Source: Cryptomeria japonica
Taxonomy: Eukaryota > Streptophyta > Pinopsida > Cupressales > Cupressaceae
Direction of reading: 5' to 3'
Assembly: GCF_030272615.1 (NCBI RefSeq)
Contig: NC_081412.1
Span: forward strand, 477,809,657-477,873,656
Length of the DNA stretch: 64,000 nucleotides
The notes beneath the pieces were generated by a model. The model was not told the origin of the DNA and made no database searches. It worked only from the letters and a program-made list of their open reading frames with translations. Below, piece by piece: positions 11,907 through 24,943 of the stretch; within the stretch, counting starts at the first letter, position 1; the number at the start of each line of letters is the position of its first letter. Position numbers and translations under genes: made by a program.

Positions 11907-12972
11907 TGTTATGGTTGTGAATTCTGATACCTGAAACTGCAACACAAACACTCAATAGATCATTACAAGCATGGTTAGAAAATTTAAAGCAAATGAAAGA
12001 TAAACCATGACAAAGCGATCGATCGCCTCCTAAGAGATGTGAGTGTGGATTTGCTCTCAGATCTGGATAAGCAATTCCAATGACTTGACTACACCTAGAT
12101 GGAGGATTTGAAATGATGATGATGCAATTAAGCTAGAAAAGAGATTGATTAAGCTACATGATTCAACAATTATGCTAGAAAATAATCAAATTAAGCTAGA
12201 TCTAAGATGCAATTGCCTATAATAACAATGCTCAAATGATATGCTAAAATGGATATTCCTATAATAATAATGCCTAAGATGCAAATGAGATGGGATGATT
12301 TATGCTCCAACATGGGGGATATTTATAGGATTTCCAAGGCCAGGGGTGAGGTGGCAGGAATCAACGGTCAAGATTGAGTCTGAAGATATCAAGGGTGAAA
12401 TTGGAGAAGAGGTTGGAGGAAGGGACACTTGTCATCTCTGTGGTGACAAGTGTCAAGGAGTCTTTCTCATGAGAGGGCAAGTGTCCAAGAGAGGAGACAT
12501 GTGGCCCAAAATGCCATGTGTCTCAAGGGGAGAGTATCCACACCATAGGAGGTTAGGATGTGCAAGATAGGATAGGGTTAGTTAAACCCAGGGTTAGATG
12601 GAATGGGTTAGGTTTAGGAGTAGTTAGGTTAGGTGGTTAGAAGTTAGGAGGCGTGTGGGGAATTTGAATTTAAAAATTCAAATAATAGGAAAAGGCTAAT
12701 TAACTTTCAACAACTCATAAATTGATTTGTTTTAATTAATTAGGAGATTAGAAGAAATGAATTTGATGGGGGAGGATTAATCAATTTGAATTAATTAATC
12801 AAAGGGGACTATTGAAATGAACCTATTAAATAAATCCTTAGATTTATTAATAAGTAGACGAGTGGGAGAATTTAATCAAATTGCTAATGAATTCAATTAA
12901 ATTGGGAAGGAGGATTAATTAAATAATTGCTTATTCAATAAATTATCTTTAGACTATTTTTAGGTGTATACA
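11907..12972 (-). repeat. 5' LTR of element 2
   Basis: On the plus strand it runs from TGTTATGG to GTATACA, about 1066 bases, matching 3919-4973. Compared with the left copy it has an extra segment around 12625-12660 and scattered substitutions. Confidence 0.85.
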
Positions 12973-12977
12973 AGTAC
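12973..12977. repeat. target-site duplication of element 2, right copy (AGTAC)
   Basis: It matches AGTAC at 3914-3918 exactly and marks the right border of the insertion in copia integrase. Confidence 0.85.
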
Positions 12978-13660
12978 CACTTAGCATACTCCTAGCCTAT
13001 TCCATCAGTGTCTTGTTCATTCATTCTGCAACTCTATTTTGTTGTGAAGAATACATAGTCATCTTTTGTCTATTAATGTCATAGTATTTATAGAATCTAT
13101 CAAATCATTAGAGAAAAATTTACCGCCATTATTAGTCCTCAAACATTTTATTTTCTTTCCAATTTGGAACTCAACCATTGCTTTAAATTCTTTAAATCAA
13201 TTGAAAACTTTAGATTTTATCTTTAGAAAATATACCCATGTCCTACTAAAATCATCAATAAATGAAACATAATATGTGGATTTTCCAATGGAAGGAACAC
13301 CTACAAGATCAAATACATCAAAATCAATAAGGTCCAACACACCACAAGATTTATGAGAACTTGAGTAAAATTGAACATAATTTTGTTTTCTATAAATGCA
13401 ATACTCACAAAAATGAAAATCAAGATTATAATCATTCAAACCTTCAACAAGGTTTTTGTTTTTTAAGGTCCTTAGACCCTTTTCTCTAATGTGGCCAAGC
13501 CTCTAGTGTCGTAACATAGTCTTCTCTATAGGTAAATTTGCTTCAAAAGAAAGAGCACCCTTAGGTACCCAAAAGCCATGTCCATCTATTGAAGGTGAAA
13601 CCCTCACATCTTTCAATGAAGTGTTCACAAACTTTTGTTTCACAAAAGTGCTATTACAGA
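12978..13660 (-). pseudogene. Ty1/copia integrase, N-terminal part, interrupted by element 2
   Basis: The minus-strand reading includes the zinc-binding segment (RLGHIREKGL, then FCEYCIYRK), the core segment YYVSFIDDFSRTWVYFLK with its first catalytic Asp, and RTNNGGKF, where the second catalytic Asp appears to be Asn. Stops and a frameshift are present. The reading is cut at 12972 by element 2 and resumes on its other side at about 3913. Confidence 0.8.
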
Positions 13661-13667
13661 CAATAGT

Positions 13668-14867
13668 TTATGCTTCTAGCTTATAAAATGTGTCAAATTT
13701 GATGAAGGCATATATCAAGTTTTTTTTCATAGCACCTCTAACCATTTTACATCCTTGATGAAAAAAATCTACTTGCACACCTACATCTATAAGTTTGCTA
13801 ACTAGATTTTTTTTGTTTGTTTTAGTCCAGGGATATGCAACACATCCACTAATCCTTTTTACTCTATCATCAGGAAACCCAATTCTAACTTTACCAAGAC
13901 CAACAATATCTAGATGAGAATCATCAACCAAGTATACCTTACCTTCATTAAATACTTCATATTCAAAAAACCAATCTCTATTAAAAGTCATATGAAAAGA
14001 TGCACCTGAGTCAATTAGCCATGCACCGTTACTTGCATGAGTGGCCAAAGCTATAATGAATGCATAACCATCTTCCTTCTCAAACTCAAAATCAAAATAA
14101 AACTTCTTCTTTTTCTTCTTCTTTTCTTCTTTGCAATCCTTATGGAAGTGTCCTGATTTATTGCAATTCCAACAAATAACTTTGGCCTTTCTAGGATATT
14201 TAAATCTCCCTCGAGACTTGGATTTATCATGCTTCTCATTCTTCTTGAATTTTTCCTTAGGTCTTCCATAAATAGTTAGGGATTTCTTTAAATTGATGGA
14301 TACCTTCCTCCGCATCTCTTCACCAAGTAAGACACCCACCACATCTTCATATTTCAAAACAATAAAAGTACGACAAATAGTCATAATAAGAGAATCCCAC
14401 GAATCAGGCAAAGAACAAAGCAAGATCTGACATTTATCCTCCTCATTCATCTTGACACCAACAAATGCCAATTGATTCACCAACATATTGAATGCTTCAA
14501 GTGGTTTGTAATCTGTCCACCCTTTTCCATTCTCAAGGAATACAATTTCTTCCTCAAGAAAATTTGATTTAATAAATATGTCTTGATACATCTCACCAAG
14601 ATTATTCCATAGCTTCTTTGTAGAGGTATCTTTATGGACATTGATTAGAATAGATTTCACCAAGCACAATCTGATTAGACCCTTGGCTTTATGATCCATA
14701 ATATCATACTGAACAATTGCAGTAGGATCCAAAAGTCTTGAGACATTCACATCAACAACATCCCATGGATCTCAAACTATTAGCAAATCCTCCATCTTCA
14801 ACTTCCACATATCAAAATTACTTCTAGAAAATTTCTCCACCTCTATTCTCCCTAACGAACTTTCCAT
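13668..14867 (-). pseudogene. Ty1/copia gag and protease
   Basis: Translation from an ATG at 14867 gives a copia gag N-terminus (FDMWKLKMEDLL) with an early TGA, then a 360-residue open stretch: gag core with LWNNLGEMYQ and LLCSLPDSWDSL, a zinc knuckle CWNCNKSGHFHKDC followed by a lysine run, and the protease active site WLIDSGASFHMT. Apart from the early stop this part is well kept. In a copia element it would package RNA and cut the polyprotein. Confidence 0.85.
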
Positions 14868-14967
14868 CTATAAATTCCTACAACAAGATTAAAAAGTATC
14901 TTCTACACAAGCTCCCACTCAAATTTGGATTAGTTCAAAAAACCCAACAACCCACAACTGAAACCAT

Positions 14968-15600
14968 TGGTGCTTAGGATCTTATACTACTTGTAAGTAA
15001 AGTAGAAAAATAACTTCCTACACTAACCTTGAGAGGAGGGTAATTAAATTTTTTTAGCAAATTTATACAATAGTAACAAAAACTTAACATTTATAATTAA
15101 ATATCAATAACATGCATACTACAACACAATGATTTACAATGGGGAGAACCCTTTTGGGATAAACCCCCATACTCCAAAAGCCTCCCAATATATTATTCAG
15201 AATAGATTACAATATACTTGCAAAGCAAGCTTCTTACAAGAGTATCACCAACAAAGATCCAAAGGCAACTCAATAGCTATCGAACTCTTCAAATACATAA
15301 CACTACATAGTCATAATACAATGCCCTTATAATATAGGGTTGCCTTCTAGGAAAATCAAATCACACAAAATATCCACTATTAGATCTATGACCTAATGAT
15401 AAATAGACATGATTTACAATGATAAGTTATACATGAAATATGGCTTTATCAACTATCGAGCATTCTGGAAGCACTTTCCTAGCACACATATATGCACTAA
15501 GAGTAAAAATCGAGGACTCGTTATCCAACAATGTAAAAACACTTAAACACTTGTGTTTCTTTTAGGCATATAAACACGGTAGTACAATTTTTATTATTGC
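14968..15600 (-). repeat. probable 5' LTR and degraded primer site of the old copia element
   Basis: Just upstream of gag (minus sense) a sequence near 14968-14992 resembles the common initiator-tRNA primer site but with changes. Right of it, TGTAAGTAAAG at 14993 could be the LTR edge. A TATA-like CTATATTATAAGG (minus sense) lies near 15324-15337, as expected for an LTR promoter. The right edge and the partner LTR were not found, so the extent is uncertain. Confidence 0.35.
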
Positions 15601-16010
15601 AAGGTTGAGATGCCATTTTCCTAACAAAATCTGCTCAAATGATTCATTGTTAGTGACGTCTAACACTAGTTCCTCATAACATAGTTTAGTGATATGTGGA
15701 GTTGTAGGACTAGCTAGAGTCTTTCTTGACTGGAGGTTGACATCATTGATTTCAACTATATAGGTTGAATATTGTGTTGTCTCGTTAGAGTAAGCCTATT
15801 GAATAGGCTTATTGTTAGGATTTGGTATAGGTTAAGTAGACAATTCTGGTGCTCGTGGTGGGGTAGATGTAGGTGTGTTATGATTTGGCATAATAGTTGG
15901 CTATTGAGGAATTGCATTAATCATAATCATAAGTTGTTGGGGTAAAGGTTGGTGTTGTTGTGGGTAGGATGCATTAGGTTGTTACCATTGTTGGTTTAAT
16001 GCCATGCCCA
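15600..16010 (-). pseudogene. gypsy gag-to-protease fragment, decayed
   Basis: Minus-strand reading gives a Gln/Pro-rich stretch (PQQHQPLPQQ, NTPTSTPPRAPEL) followed by YSTYIVEINDVNLQ and similar, with several stops. It is compatible with the gag C-terminal and linker region of the gypsy element whose gag core lies at 18490-19620. The assignment rests on composition and position only. Confidence 0.3.
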
Positions 16011-18489
16011 ATTCTGATCATCATGACCTTCATAAATAATTTTAACGAAAATTTGATTGAGGATTTATGCACCCCTCTTTAGAATAATTTCTAAATGTGG
16101 CTAATTTCCTTCATATCTTATATCAGGTGGAAAGATTAAAAAGACATATAAATTAGAACTTAGTAAGAGGTATTTAATTATGAGAATAGATATATGATTT
16201 CTATTGATAACCAAATAATACACATTTAGTATATAATTAGTACACTTATTGAATTTTAAGAATATATTTCCAATGATTTGTAATTCACAACCCCCATCAA
16301 ATGTGAAATTAATATCAATATGATTATCTTACTAACAGATAGTAATAGGATATGAAACACTTATAATAGGATTATTTTACTATTACTGGACCATTACAAT
16401 GTTATTTCAATACATTTAGTATTTGAAGTGATTAGCATAATGTTTATTTATTTAATATGCAATCTCATACTCATTTCCTATATGCCTATGATAAGAATCA
16501 TTAATAAAGGTGAAAGATGAATTAAATAATTGCATACAAGAAGAAATATGATAACCACACCATGATATTAATATCTAGAGTGTACTAAACTAATCATGCA
16601 TTGATTATTACTCCATAGATCCGTATATGATTGTTCTATTGATAAATATTCTCCTCCCTTAGTAATATACTCGTTCATTACTAAAACAGGTAGTGAGGGA
16701 TTCTTGACTTTAAACCTTATCTATTTTTGTTGCTAACTATTCTAAAATATAGGTATTTATCATATAGCTCTATCACATATGTTGGATACTTATAGTTACC
16801 TTTCTTTACATTATTGTGTTACTAACTTAGTAGGTAGTTTGCAATGTAATATCAATGTATCTCTAACTCATTAATCTATCTGGATATTTACACAAACAAT
16901 GTAAAGACCCAATATGTCTACTAGATAGAATCCCTCCATGAGAAGTATGAGAAACATATAATCTTAAACAAGATATTTGACCTGTATTTAGTAGAAGACC
17001 TCAGGGAATTGGAGTTTCATGGTTTTGAACAATATACACACAAATAGAGGTATTGAAAACCATCATATATTATACATTCAAGCTCCATGGAGAGGAATTT
17101 ACTATCGTGAGTGAAATTGAAAAACAATCAAAGTTACCAATTGTGTATCCTATTTGTATCATAATAATTGTAAAATTTATAATTATACTCAACATATTTC
17201 TTTTCTTGATCATTTGAGTATGTTTCTAGGGTTTGTTGATGATGTACCTCACATGGGCCCTAAAATTAAATGCAAATACAATTCTTGCACCAATGTCAGC
17301 TCGTTATATATAAAATCCTTTGTCTCACAAAGCTTGAAGTCATAGTGGTCAATTCATTACTCAACACAAAACAAAATCACAAATCCTTTTAACTTACAAA
17401 TGTGAGGTGACATGAGGTGTTCCCCATTCACTTTTCTTACCATAGGTCAAATCTACATGCTCTATTATTTAAACAAATTTCTCATTCTAGGTTAATATTG
17501 TATAACAACTAAGATATATTGAGCTTTCATTCTTACCTTAAATACAAAATATTATCAAAGAATAATTAAACTATTCTATGTGTGAAACACAATCATAACT
17601 CAATATTTAAGCATAAAACAACTGTCCATACCTCTAGGATCAATTAAAGCATCTTGAAGTAGCACCAAATTATAAAAAACATCAGTACCAATTTATATGG
17701 GGGGCCTCACATCCTTCCTCCCTAAGACTAATTTTCCTCCTTGAATTTAGTGAGGTAAAACACCCACCCCTTGGTCTAGTTTACAAAGTGACAAAGTCAA
17801 AACCCTTTCTTAGTTGATAGTATGAGTATAACATCACCTGCTAAAATAAAATCAATAAACAAGCATACATATGACATTTCTCACAATTCAAAGTGACATC
17901 ACATTCCTCTTAGGTTCTTATACACACATATTCTCCAAAAGGAGAAGTGGGTAGCACCCGACTCCCCCTTCACAAATCTAATATAAAGAAGACTAATTTA
18001 GAAGACTCATATGGATAGGTGACACTTTTCATCTTTCCATACACTTCTCCATGAGGTTTTTTCCTCATTTTAAGAGGGGACAAAAACTAGGACACCCCAT
18101 CCCCCAAGTCTTCCCTCATAAAAGAGATATGGGGGTGGGACCTTGGTACCCTCAACCCATCTATCCTCCAAATTTGTCACTTGTATTAATTAGGACTTTT
18201 GGAGTGTTAAAACATGCCTTAGAGCTTTAATTACATATCCAATAGGCCCCCATATCAAGGGTATGGGGGTCTATTTTTGTATATTAAGCATGGAAAGTGA
18301 TTCGAAGACTTTCATCTAAGGCCCACAATATAATAAACCTCACTAACACATCTATATCAAATAATAAAACCTCATTTCCTTCTAAGTAAAAAATGGTTAA
18401 AATTTTAACTTCTTAAAGGTAGTTATTTTTGGTATGAAGGTTCCTTCTTATATTCTCCCTCTTACTTCCCAGCACAAAAAACATAAATT
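16011..18489. other. AT-rich stretch without recognised genes
   Basis: No convincing ORF or RNA gene is seen. It lies between two gag-like fragments in the same orientation, so it may be a later insertion. Sequence near 17690-17760 (a run of G, then CTCACATCCTTCCTCC) and a TATA-like element on the minus strand recall LTR sequence, but I found no partner or target duplication. Confidence 0.3.
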
Positions 18490-19620
18490 GCAAACTTTCT
18501 AATGGTTGAAAAACTAGGCATGACACACACCATGATCGAGACCATGGATTCTAAGGATTTTTCTATTTATTATAGCTTGGGTATTGATACTGAGATTGTG
18601 GTGGCCATGATCCTTGTTATGGCATCTATCTTGATGCATTACCCTACCATTGTTGGTTTGGCATGGCATTCTAGGGCTGCTACTTTCAATTTGCAAAATT
18701 TTGATTAACCCTAGGAAATGAAGGATTGTAAGACAATGGGTCAAGTAGCATACCTATTTTTTGCTGCCATAGTTTGCATTGGGTAATATAAAAAACTTGT
18801 TCATCTCCATCTTCAATTGCATGGAACTCGGGATGGATTGACTTCTCCTCATAAATTGTAGCAATTTTTTTATATTTACTATTGGACCTCTTTTGTGTAT
18901 AGCGAGGACATTACTTTGTAAGAGCATCCTTTGGCTCCTCTTGTTTCTTTTTAATATGAAGAGTGTTAAGTTGGGTTACCAAGTGACTAATGATATATTC
19001 CTTCATGTCAGAGAGTAGGTTGCTCAACTCCACCCTTGAGACACCAGCAAATGTGCGAAGCAACCTAAGACTCTTGTTCTTCCTTAAAGTGGACCTAGAG
19101 TAATTCCTAGCCGATTTATAAATGTCATCAAATGTTGCTTGGGTAATGTCATCTACTTCCATTAGGTTTAATATATCTATGTAGTCTTCCTTAATCTCAC
19201 TTAGGAAGACCAACTTGAGGGATTCCACAGTAAGCTTTATGTGCCTAGATTTATTCTATAAAAATTAGAACCTTTCCATATAGTCCTCAAGAGTTTCATA
19301 TTCTTTATGAGACATCATGAAGATATCCTCCTTCCTAGTATCTTCGTATTTGCAATAGTCTTGATACTTCTGCAATAATTTTTCTTTTATTGTAACCCAA
19401 CTAGTGATTGCATTTCTTCATAAACCCATAAACCATCGTAATGTAGAATCCTTGAGGGTTGCCAGAAAAATCTTTTTTGTGGGCATCAGTAACATAATCA
19501 TAAGTTCGGAGATGGGATGCAGCTCAGTGGAGTTTGAAAGGTAGTGTCTCCATAAGTGCTATGTTGGGAGGCTTGTTCCTCTTCAAGCTCATTATTGAAG
19601 AAGATTTTATCAAGGTTCTT
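18490..19620 (-). pseudogene. gypsy gag core, decayed
   Basis: Minus-strand reading near 19250-19450 has the typical retrotransposon gag order: a WFMGL segment, ITSWVTIKEKLLQKYQDYC, EDIFMMSHKEYETLEDYMERF, then the ORF at 18911-19228. Further down it becomes Gln/Asn-rich with many stops. The core forms the particle shell in active elements; this copy is broken. A LINE begins at its upstream side near 19600. Confidence 0.6.
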
Positions 19621-20660
19621 GCAGGCTTTTGGACTTATGGTAAACACCATATAGTGTTATGCAAATGGAAGCTAAGCTTTGACCCTGCAATTGATCTCCA
19701 ATGAATGGCCCTTGTGTGGGTTCGTTTGCTAGGTCTACATCTTGAGTTCTGGGATGAACAAATCTTTAGATGGATTGGCAATACATTCGGGACTTATGTG
19801 ACCTCGAATGTTGTGACACAAGCTAAAAACAAGTTAGTATATGCAAGATTATGTGTTAATGTTACTATCAATAATACCTTGCCTAGCTTCATTACCTTAC
19901 AATCTAAGTGAGGTAAGTGGACTCAAAATTTGGTCTATGAAAATACCATTGTCTTCTACTAGAAATGCCAAAAATAGGGTCATGTCATTGTAATGTCCCT
20001 GTAGAGAGGGAGCTGAAATCGAAGGGCATTTTCTCCTCCCCACATTCAAGTCCCTCATCTAATTCTGAGGGTCTTGATATTGGAGATGAGAACCCATTTA
20101 CTGAGGGGCTTCAAAACTTGTTAAAATCCCCAAAAGCCCTGCCTCCAATGACACAAAACATTGTCAATCAGACTGCTGAAAAAAATGGTTGCAATAAATT
20201 GTTATTGCCACTAACTCAACTAGAGGATAGGGAAATCCCTCCCCCCCCTCAAATGATTCCAAATTGGATGGGAAACCTCCCCTCCCTTTGGTGAATTCTA
20301 AATAACCTTGTTTGTAGATTGTTGGACCCTGGGGAGACCCAAGGTAAATTAACACAAAAAAAGAAAATCGGGGAGACCTTGACCTTGGAGGTGACCAAGA
20401 TCTTGGAGCCCACTATTGAGAATTCAAAAAATTTGATTCAAAGCTCTCTTAAACTAAAGAATAATGAACCCACACTTGTCAGTAACGATGAATTGTCGGG
20501 TGGAGAGGAAGAAGGGTGGTCAACCCAAAAGTGAAAGACGAGGAATAGAAAAGTGGATGTTGGATCGAAAACCAAGATAGGGCAATCAAACCAAAGGTTT
20601 GCAAGATACAAATAAATGGAAAGGGAAATTGTGAATAGAAGGTAGAGGACACTAGATTCC
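19610..20660 (+). pseudogene. LINE ORF1 remnant (DUF4283-type)
   Basis: The reading VWVRLLGLHLEFWDEQIFRW followed by IGNTFGTYV matches the pattern of plant LINE ORF1 proteins, which bind RNA. The later part is low-complexity, polar, and split over frames. No zinc knuckle was seen. Confidence 0.6.
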
Positions 20661-20677
20661 AATACCAAACTCAAAAA

Positions 20678-21390
20678 ATGAAATTTCTGTCATGGAATAT
20701 GAGAGGGCTTAACAGTTCCAGAAACAATTTGAGCTGAGAAACTACATCTTAGAGACCAAAATGGATGTTCTTCTTCTCCAAGAAGTGAAGATGATGAAAT
20801 CTACTTTCTTTATTATTGCTGATAAAATCTGGCCTGGCTCATCATTTTTGTATGAGTGATGCCAACAACGCTTCAGGTAGTGTTTTCACCATGTGGAAAC
20901 CATAGAAACTCAATGGAGATCTATTTTTTGATCCCCCAATTTTCTAATGGTCACCTTTACTTCCAAATTTTGCAGATGAAACCTCTCTAACATCTATGCC
21001 CCAAACACTAGGTTTGGAAGGAAGATTATCTAGGATTAAATTTCATCCTTCATCACGAATGACTTGTCCTCCCTTTGGGTGGTGGCTAGAGACTTCAACT
21101 CCCACCTATTCCCTTTTGAAAATTCAGGAGGTTCCTTGGATTTCTTCGACAGTATGATGGATTTATCGAACTTCATCAACAAGGTGTGTCTCCTAGATAT
21201 TAAATTAACTGGACCTTCCTTTACATGGTCCAACAATAGAAAAGGTGACAACCTAATCCAAGTCAAACTAGATAGATTTTTGGTTTATGCTAATTGAGAC
21301 ATTGGATTCAATGCATCTCTAAAGGCTCTCCCTCGCACAATCTTTGATCACAACCCAATCCTTCTTCACCACATTGATTGACCTCCTACT
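20678..21390 (+). pseudogene. LINE endonuclease domain
   Basis: It starts at an ATG with MKFLSWNMRGLN, the usual beginning of the AP-type endonuclease. Later segments include WVVARDFNSHL (consensus GDFN, here RDFN), FTWSNNRKGDNLIQVKLDRFL, and a final FDHNPIL where SDHxPI is usual. The active-site Gly and Ser are changed and the frame has stops, so it cannot be active. Confidence 0.7.
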
Positions 21391-24300
21391 GGTCGTATTC
21401 CTTTCCATTATGAGATCTTATGGAATACACACCCTAAGTTTAGAGACTGTGTCAGAGAGTGGTGGAAAACCCTTATACAAGGTACGACCATGTATCGTGT
21501 GTCACAAAATTTGGATATAATCAGAAAAAATGTTAAAGGTTGGAACTGGTTAACCTTTGGTAAAATTTTTACTATGAAAAAAGATATCACTCACAAACTT
21601 TAAGTGCTCCAAAATTCTATGTGCATGGGTGATCTCTCCCCTTCTCTTCTTGCTGAAGAAGAATTTTGGAGGAACAAATGGAAAGAAATTAAAAAAGGAG
21701 GATATTTACTCAAAACAAAGGTCAAGAATCCAATGGCTCAAGGAGGGAGATAGGAACTCAACTTTCTTTCATAAATCAACCTGTAGACATAAGAAAAGGA
21801 ACGCCATAAGAAGACTATTGGATGAGAGGAACACAAAAATCATAGAGGATAATTCCATTGGGGAGATTGTTGTTAATCACTTCAAGAACACTTTTAGAGA
21901 AGAGCACATTGGGGGATCCCCCTCTCTTGAGGATCTATCGTTAAACTAAATTCCTTTGACTATAAGCTCAGTTGACAATGATCAAATCCTAGCCCCTGTC
22001 TCAGATGATGAAGTTCATGATGCAGATTTTTCCATGGGGGCATACAAGGCCCTTGGATTAGATGGCTTCCCCCCAGATTTTTTCCAAGAATTATGGGATA
22101 TTATTATTGATGACATTATCAAAGCATCCAAGGACTTCTTCTGCATAGGTAAGCCCCTTAAGAAATTGAATAATACTTTCATTTCTCTCATCCCAAAAGT
22201 CCAGGACCCTCAGGTCATAGGGGATTTTAGGCCTATAAGTCTATGCAATGCTCTATATAAGATATTCTCCAAAATTCTAGTTAATAAAATCAAACCTTTC
22301 CTTAAGTGAATCATTAGTGGTAACCAGAAGGGCTTTGTACCAGGCAGACAATTTTTTGATGCTATTGTTACAACTCATGAAGTTATCCACTCTATGGATA
22401 AATGTAAAATATCGAGGATGTTAAACTAGACATCTCCAAAGCTTACGATAAGGTCAATTGGAGATTTTTATACAAAGTGCTTACTTGCATGGGCTTCTCT
22501 GGTAAATTCACAAACCTCATTAAACAGTGTGTTGAAACAGTGAAATTCTCTATCTTGGTAAATGGTGTTCCTAGAGGATTCTTTGGAGCTAAAAAGGGTA
22601 TTAGGGAGGGAGAACCCCTCTCTCCCTACCTATTCATAATGCATGTGGAGGTTCTAAGTAGTAACTTTACTAAGTTAATCCATACCAATAAAATTCTTGG
22701 TGTCAAGGTTGCCTCTACCCTCCCCCCCTGTCTTGCAACAATTTGTTGATGACACTATACTCTTCGAAAGGGCCTTAGTCATTGAAGCTAGAGAATGGAA
22801 ATTTTTTCTTTCAAAATATGCAGCTGCTTTGAGCCAACACATTATTTATCAAAAGAGCAGTATCTATTTCTTTAATACCACTTTGGAGCTCCAAATAAGA
22901 TCACACAAATTATTGCCTGTCAAAGTGAAACTCTTCCTGGAACTTACCTTGGCTTACTGCTCATAGTCAAAGAGGTGACACCGGTATTTTGGAACTCCAT
23001 CCTACAATGATTGAAGAAGAAATTGGCAGGGTGGAAAATAAAATTACTTAGCAATGCAAGAAAACTACAACTTCTTGTTGCCTCTTTACAAGGAATTCCA
23101 GTATACTTATTATCTCTCTTCAAAATCACAGGATGCATGGCAAAGAAACTTGAGAGAGTTCAAAAAAACTTCCTGTGGATAGGTGTAGAAGATAAAAAAA
23201 GATTGACTTTGATCAACTAGGATACGACCTGCAAGCCAAAAAACCAAGGGTGTATGGGTATCAAAAAAATCACTATTCTCAACAAGGCTTTAATAACTAA
23301 ATCGGGATGGCAATTGTCCCTAGGAGAAACTAACCAATGCAATATCATGAGAGCCAAGTATATTAACTCTCCAGACTTTTCATTAGTTCTCTTGGTGATG
23401 GACCTCCCATTTGACTCTAAAATCTAGAACATCTTAAAATGCAAAAATGCCATTTTGGATAACCTCTAATGGCAAATTGGGGATGAGAATAACATAAGAT
23501 TTTAGGAGGATATTTGGCTTGGAGATGGCCCCTTAAATTCGAATCCTAGTCTAAGAGGATTATAGATCCTTTACAAGAACCACTTTGGCCCTCTTGTAAA
23601 AGACTACAAGTATTTCTCTATGCTGCCCAAATCAACCAGTATTAACCCAAAAATCTCTTGAGATCCAGATTGAAATTGACAAAATCATAATTTCACTATT
23701 CCCTTGAGCAGATAGTTTCATCTGGAAAAAGGACAACAAAGGTGATTTTTTGGTCAAGTCTGCTTATATGGCATTGTCGATGAATGACCTCCCCTATGGA
23801 CCCTGGCAAAAGATCTAGAACCCCCACCTAATACATAAAATCAACTTCTTCTGGTGGATGACTTTACATGGTAAGATCGTTACTTAGGACAATCTGGTCA
23901 AAAGAGGATTCCAGCTTCCTAATCAGTGTCCTCTTTGTAAGGACGAGGAAGAATTCATTTTGTATCTTATGTTAAATTGCAAGTTCGCTATAGAAATGTG
24001 GGCAAAAGTCCTAGAGAAGCTTGAAATCCCATGGGTTAGAAATGGTGAGCTTCAACATTTCATTGATGAATTGAGAAGCCTGTCCTATAACCCAATAATT
24101 GATCAACTCTGGAAACAAATTCCCCCCATGTGTCTGTTGGAGTCTATGGAAGGAGAGGAACAATCGAATTTTCAGAGACTCTGATAACTCCATTGATTCT
24201 GTCTTTCATACTATGTACAAATCACTCCTTGAAAATCTTTCACTCACCATAAAGAAATGTCCAAGTCATCCCCTAATTAAGTATGATGAGAGAGTGGCAA

Positions 24301-24830
24301 AAAATTGGGGTTTGTCCAAAAATTTCACCATCTTTGATAACTCCAAAATAATGGCTAGAATAAATACTAAATGGTTCCCCCTTGATTGTAACTGGTGCAA
24401 TCTGAACTTTGATAGGGCAGTAAAGCGGAGAAGGCAGCTAGAGGTGGTCTAATTAGAGGTGATGAAGGGAAAATAATTGCTTCTTTTTTAAGGAACCTTA
24501 ATGGCCTTACTAACAAATAGGAAAAGTGCATGGTCCTCTACTAAGGGATCAAAATTTCCCTTTCTCTGAATATAAAATCTTTGGCCATTGAGGGTGATTC
24601 AAAATTGGTCATTGATGTTGTCGATGGATTGTCTAATGTGGGTCGAAAAATTGGTGATATCATGAACGACATCAACAAGCTTTTCTCGGTCTAGATAATT
24701 TCACTTTCACACACATATTTAGAGAGGGGAATATATGTATTGATTCTATGGCATCTCTTGGCCTTCACCTGGAAGGCATTAGAGTTGGAGGAAATAGGAG
24801 TCTCTTCCCTCCAGGATGCAAAAACTCCTC
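21391..24830 (+). pseudogene. LINE reverse transcriptase, zinc finger and RNase H
   Basis: RT blocks seen in order: FRPISLCNALYKIFSKILVNKI (about 22229-22295), GNQKGFVPGRQ (22320), DISKAYDKVNW (22430), GIREGEPLSPYLF (22600), FVDDTILF (22745). The zf-RVT motif CPLCKDEEEF with a following LNC lies at about 23928-23990. RNase H residues are spread over about 24390-24740 (GDSKLVIDVV). Frameshifts and stops are frequent. Function in a live copy would be target-primed reverse transcription. Confidence 0.75.
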
Positions 24831-24943
24831 ATGGAGAAGAGAAACACTGCTTCATAATTATAATGAATTCCAAAAATCTTTGACTCTTTCTCTCTCTTTG
24901 TCTCCTACTTCTTGGCCTTTGCAGTGACCAAGAGAGCTCCAGT

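Larger units (their letters stand above)
3919..12972 (-). mobile_element. element 2: non-autonomous Tat-type Ty3/gypsy retrotransposon
   Basis: Complete LTR-to-LTR insertion of about 9.05 kb on the minus strand with AGTAC target duplications. Order in its own sense: 5' LTR, primer-binding site, 2.1 kb leader, short gag remnant, protease, linker, archaeal-type RNase H, partial integrase, long 3' non-coding region, polypurine tract, 3' LTR. The gag core, the reverse transcriptase with its own RNase H, and the integrase catalytic core are deleted, so it could only have moved using proteins from another element. The extra RNase H of the type seen in Tat elements and the shared leader and 3' blocks show kinship with element 1. 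The LTRs differ by many substitutions and by an indel of a few tens of bases, so the insertion is not recent. Confidence 0.85.
19600..24930 (+). mobile_element. decayed plant L1-type LINE
   Basis: Plus-strand order: DUF4283-type ORF1 remnant, AP-type endonuclease, reverse transcriptase, zf-RVT zinc finger, RNase H. That is the standard layout of plant L1-like LINEs. Many stops and frameshifts interrupt every domain. The 5' end is probably truncated inside ORF1, and no clear poly(A) tail is visible at the 3' end, so both borders are approximate. It lies between a gypsy gag fragment and an unrelated plus-strand pseudogene. Confidence 0.75.

Noticed and set aside
20319-20674. ORFs around the LINE ORF1 region on both strands as separate genes
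   Set aside because: They are pieces of the decayed LINE or its antisense; no independent family.
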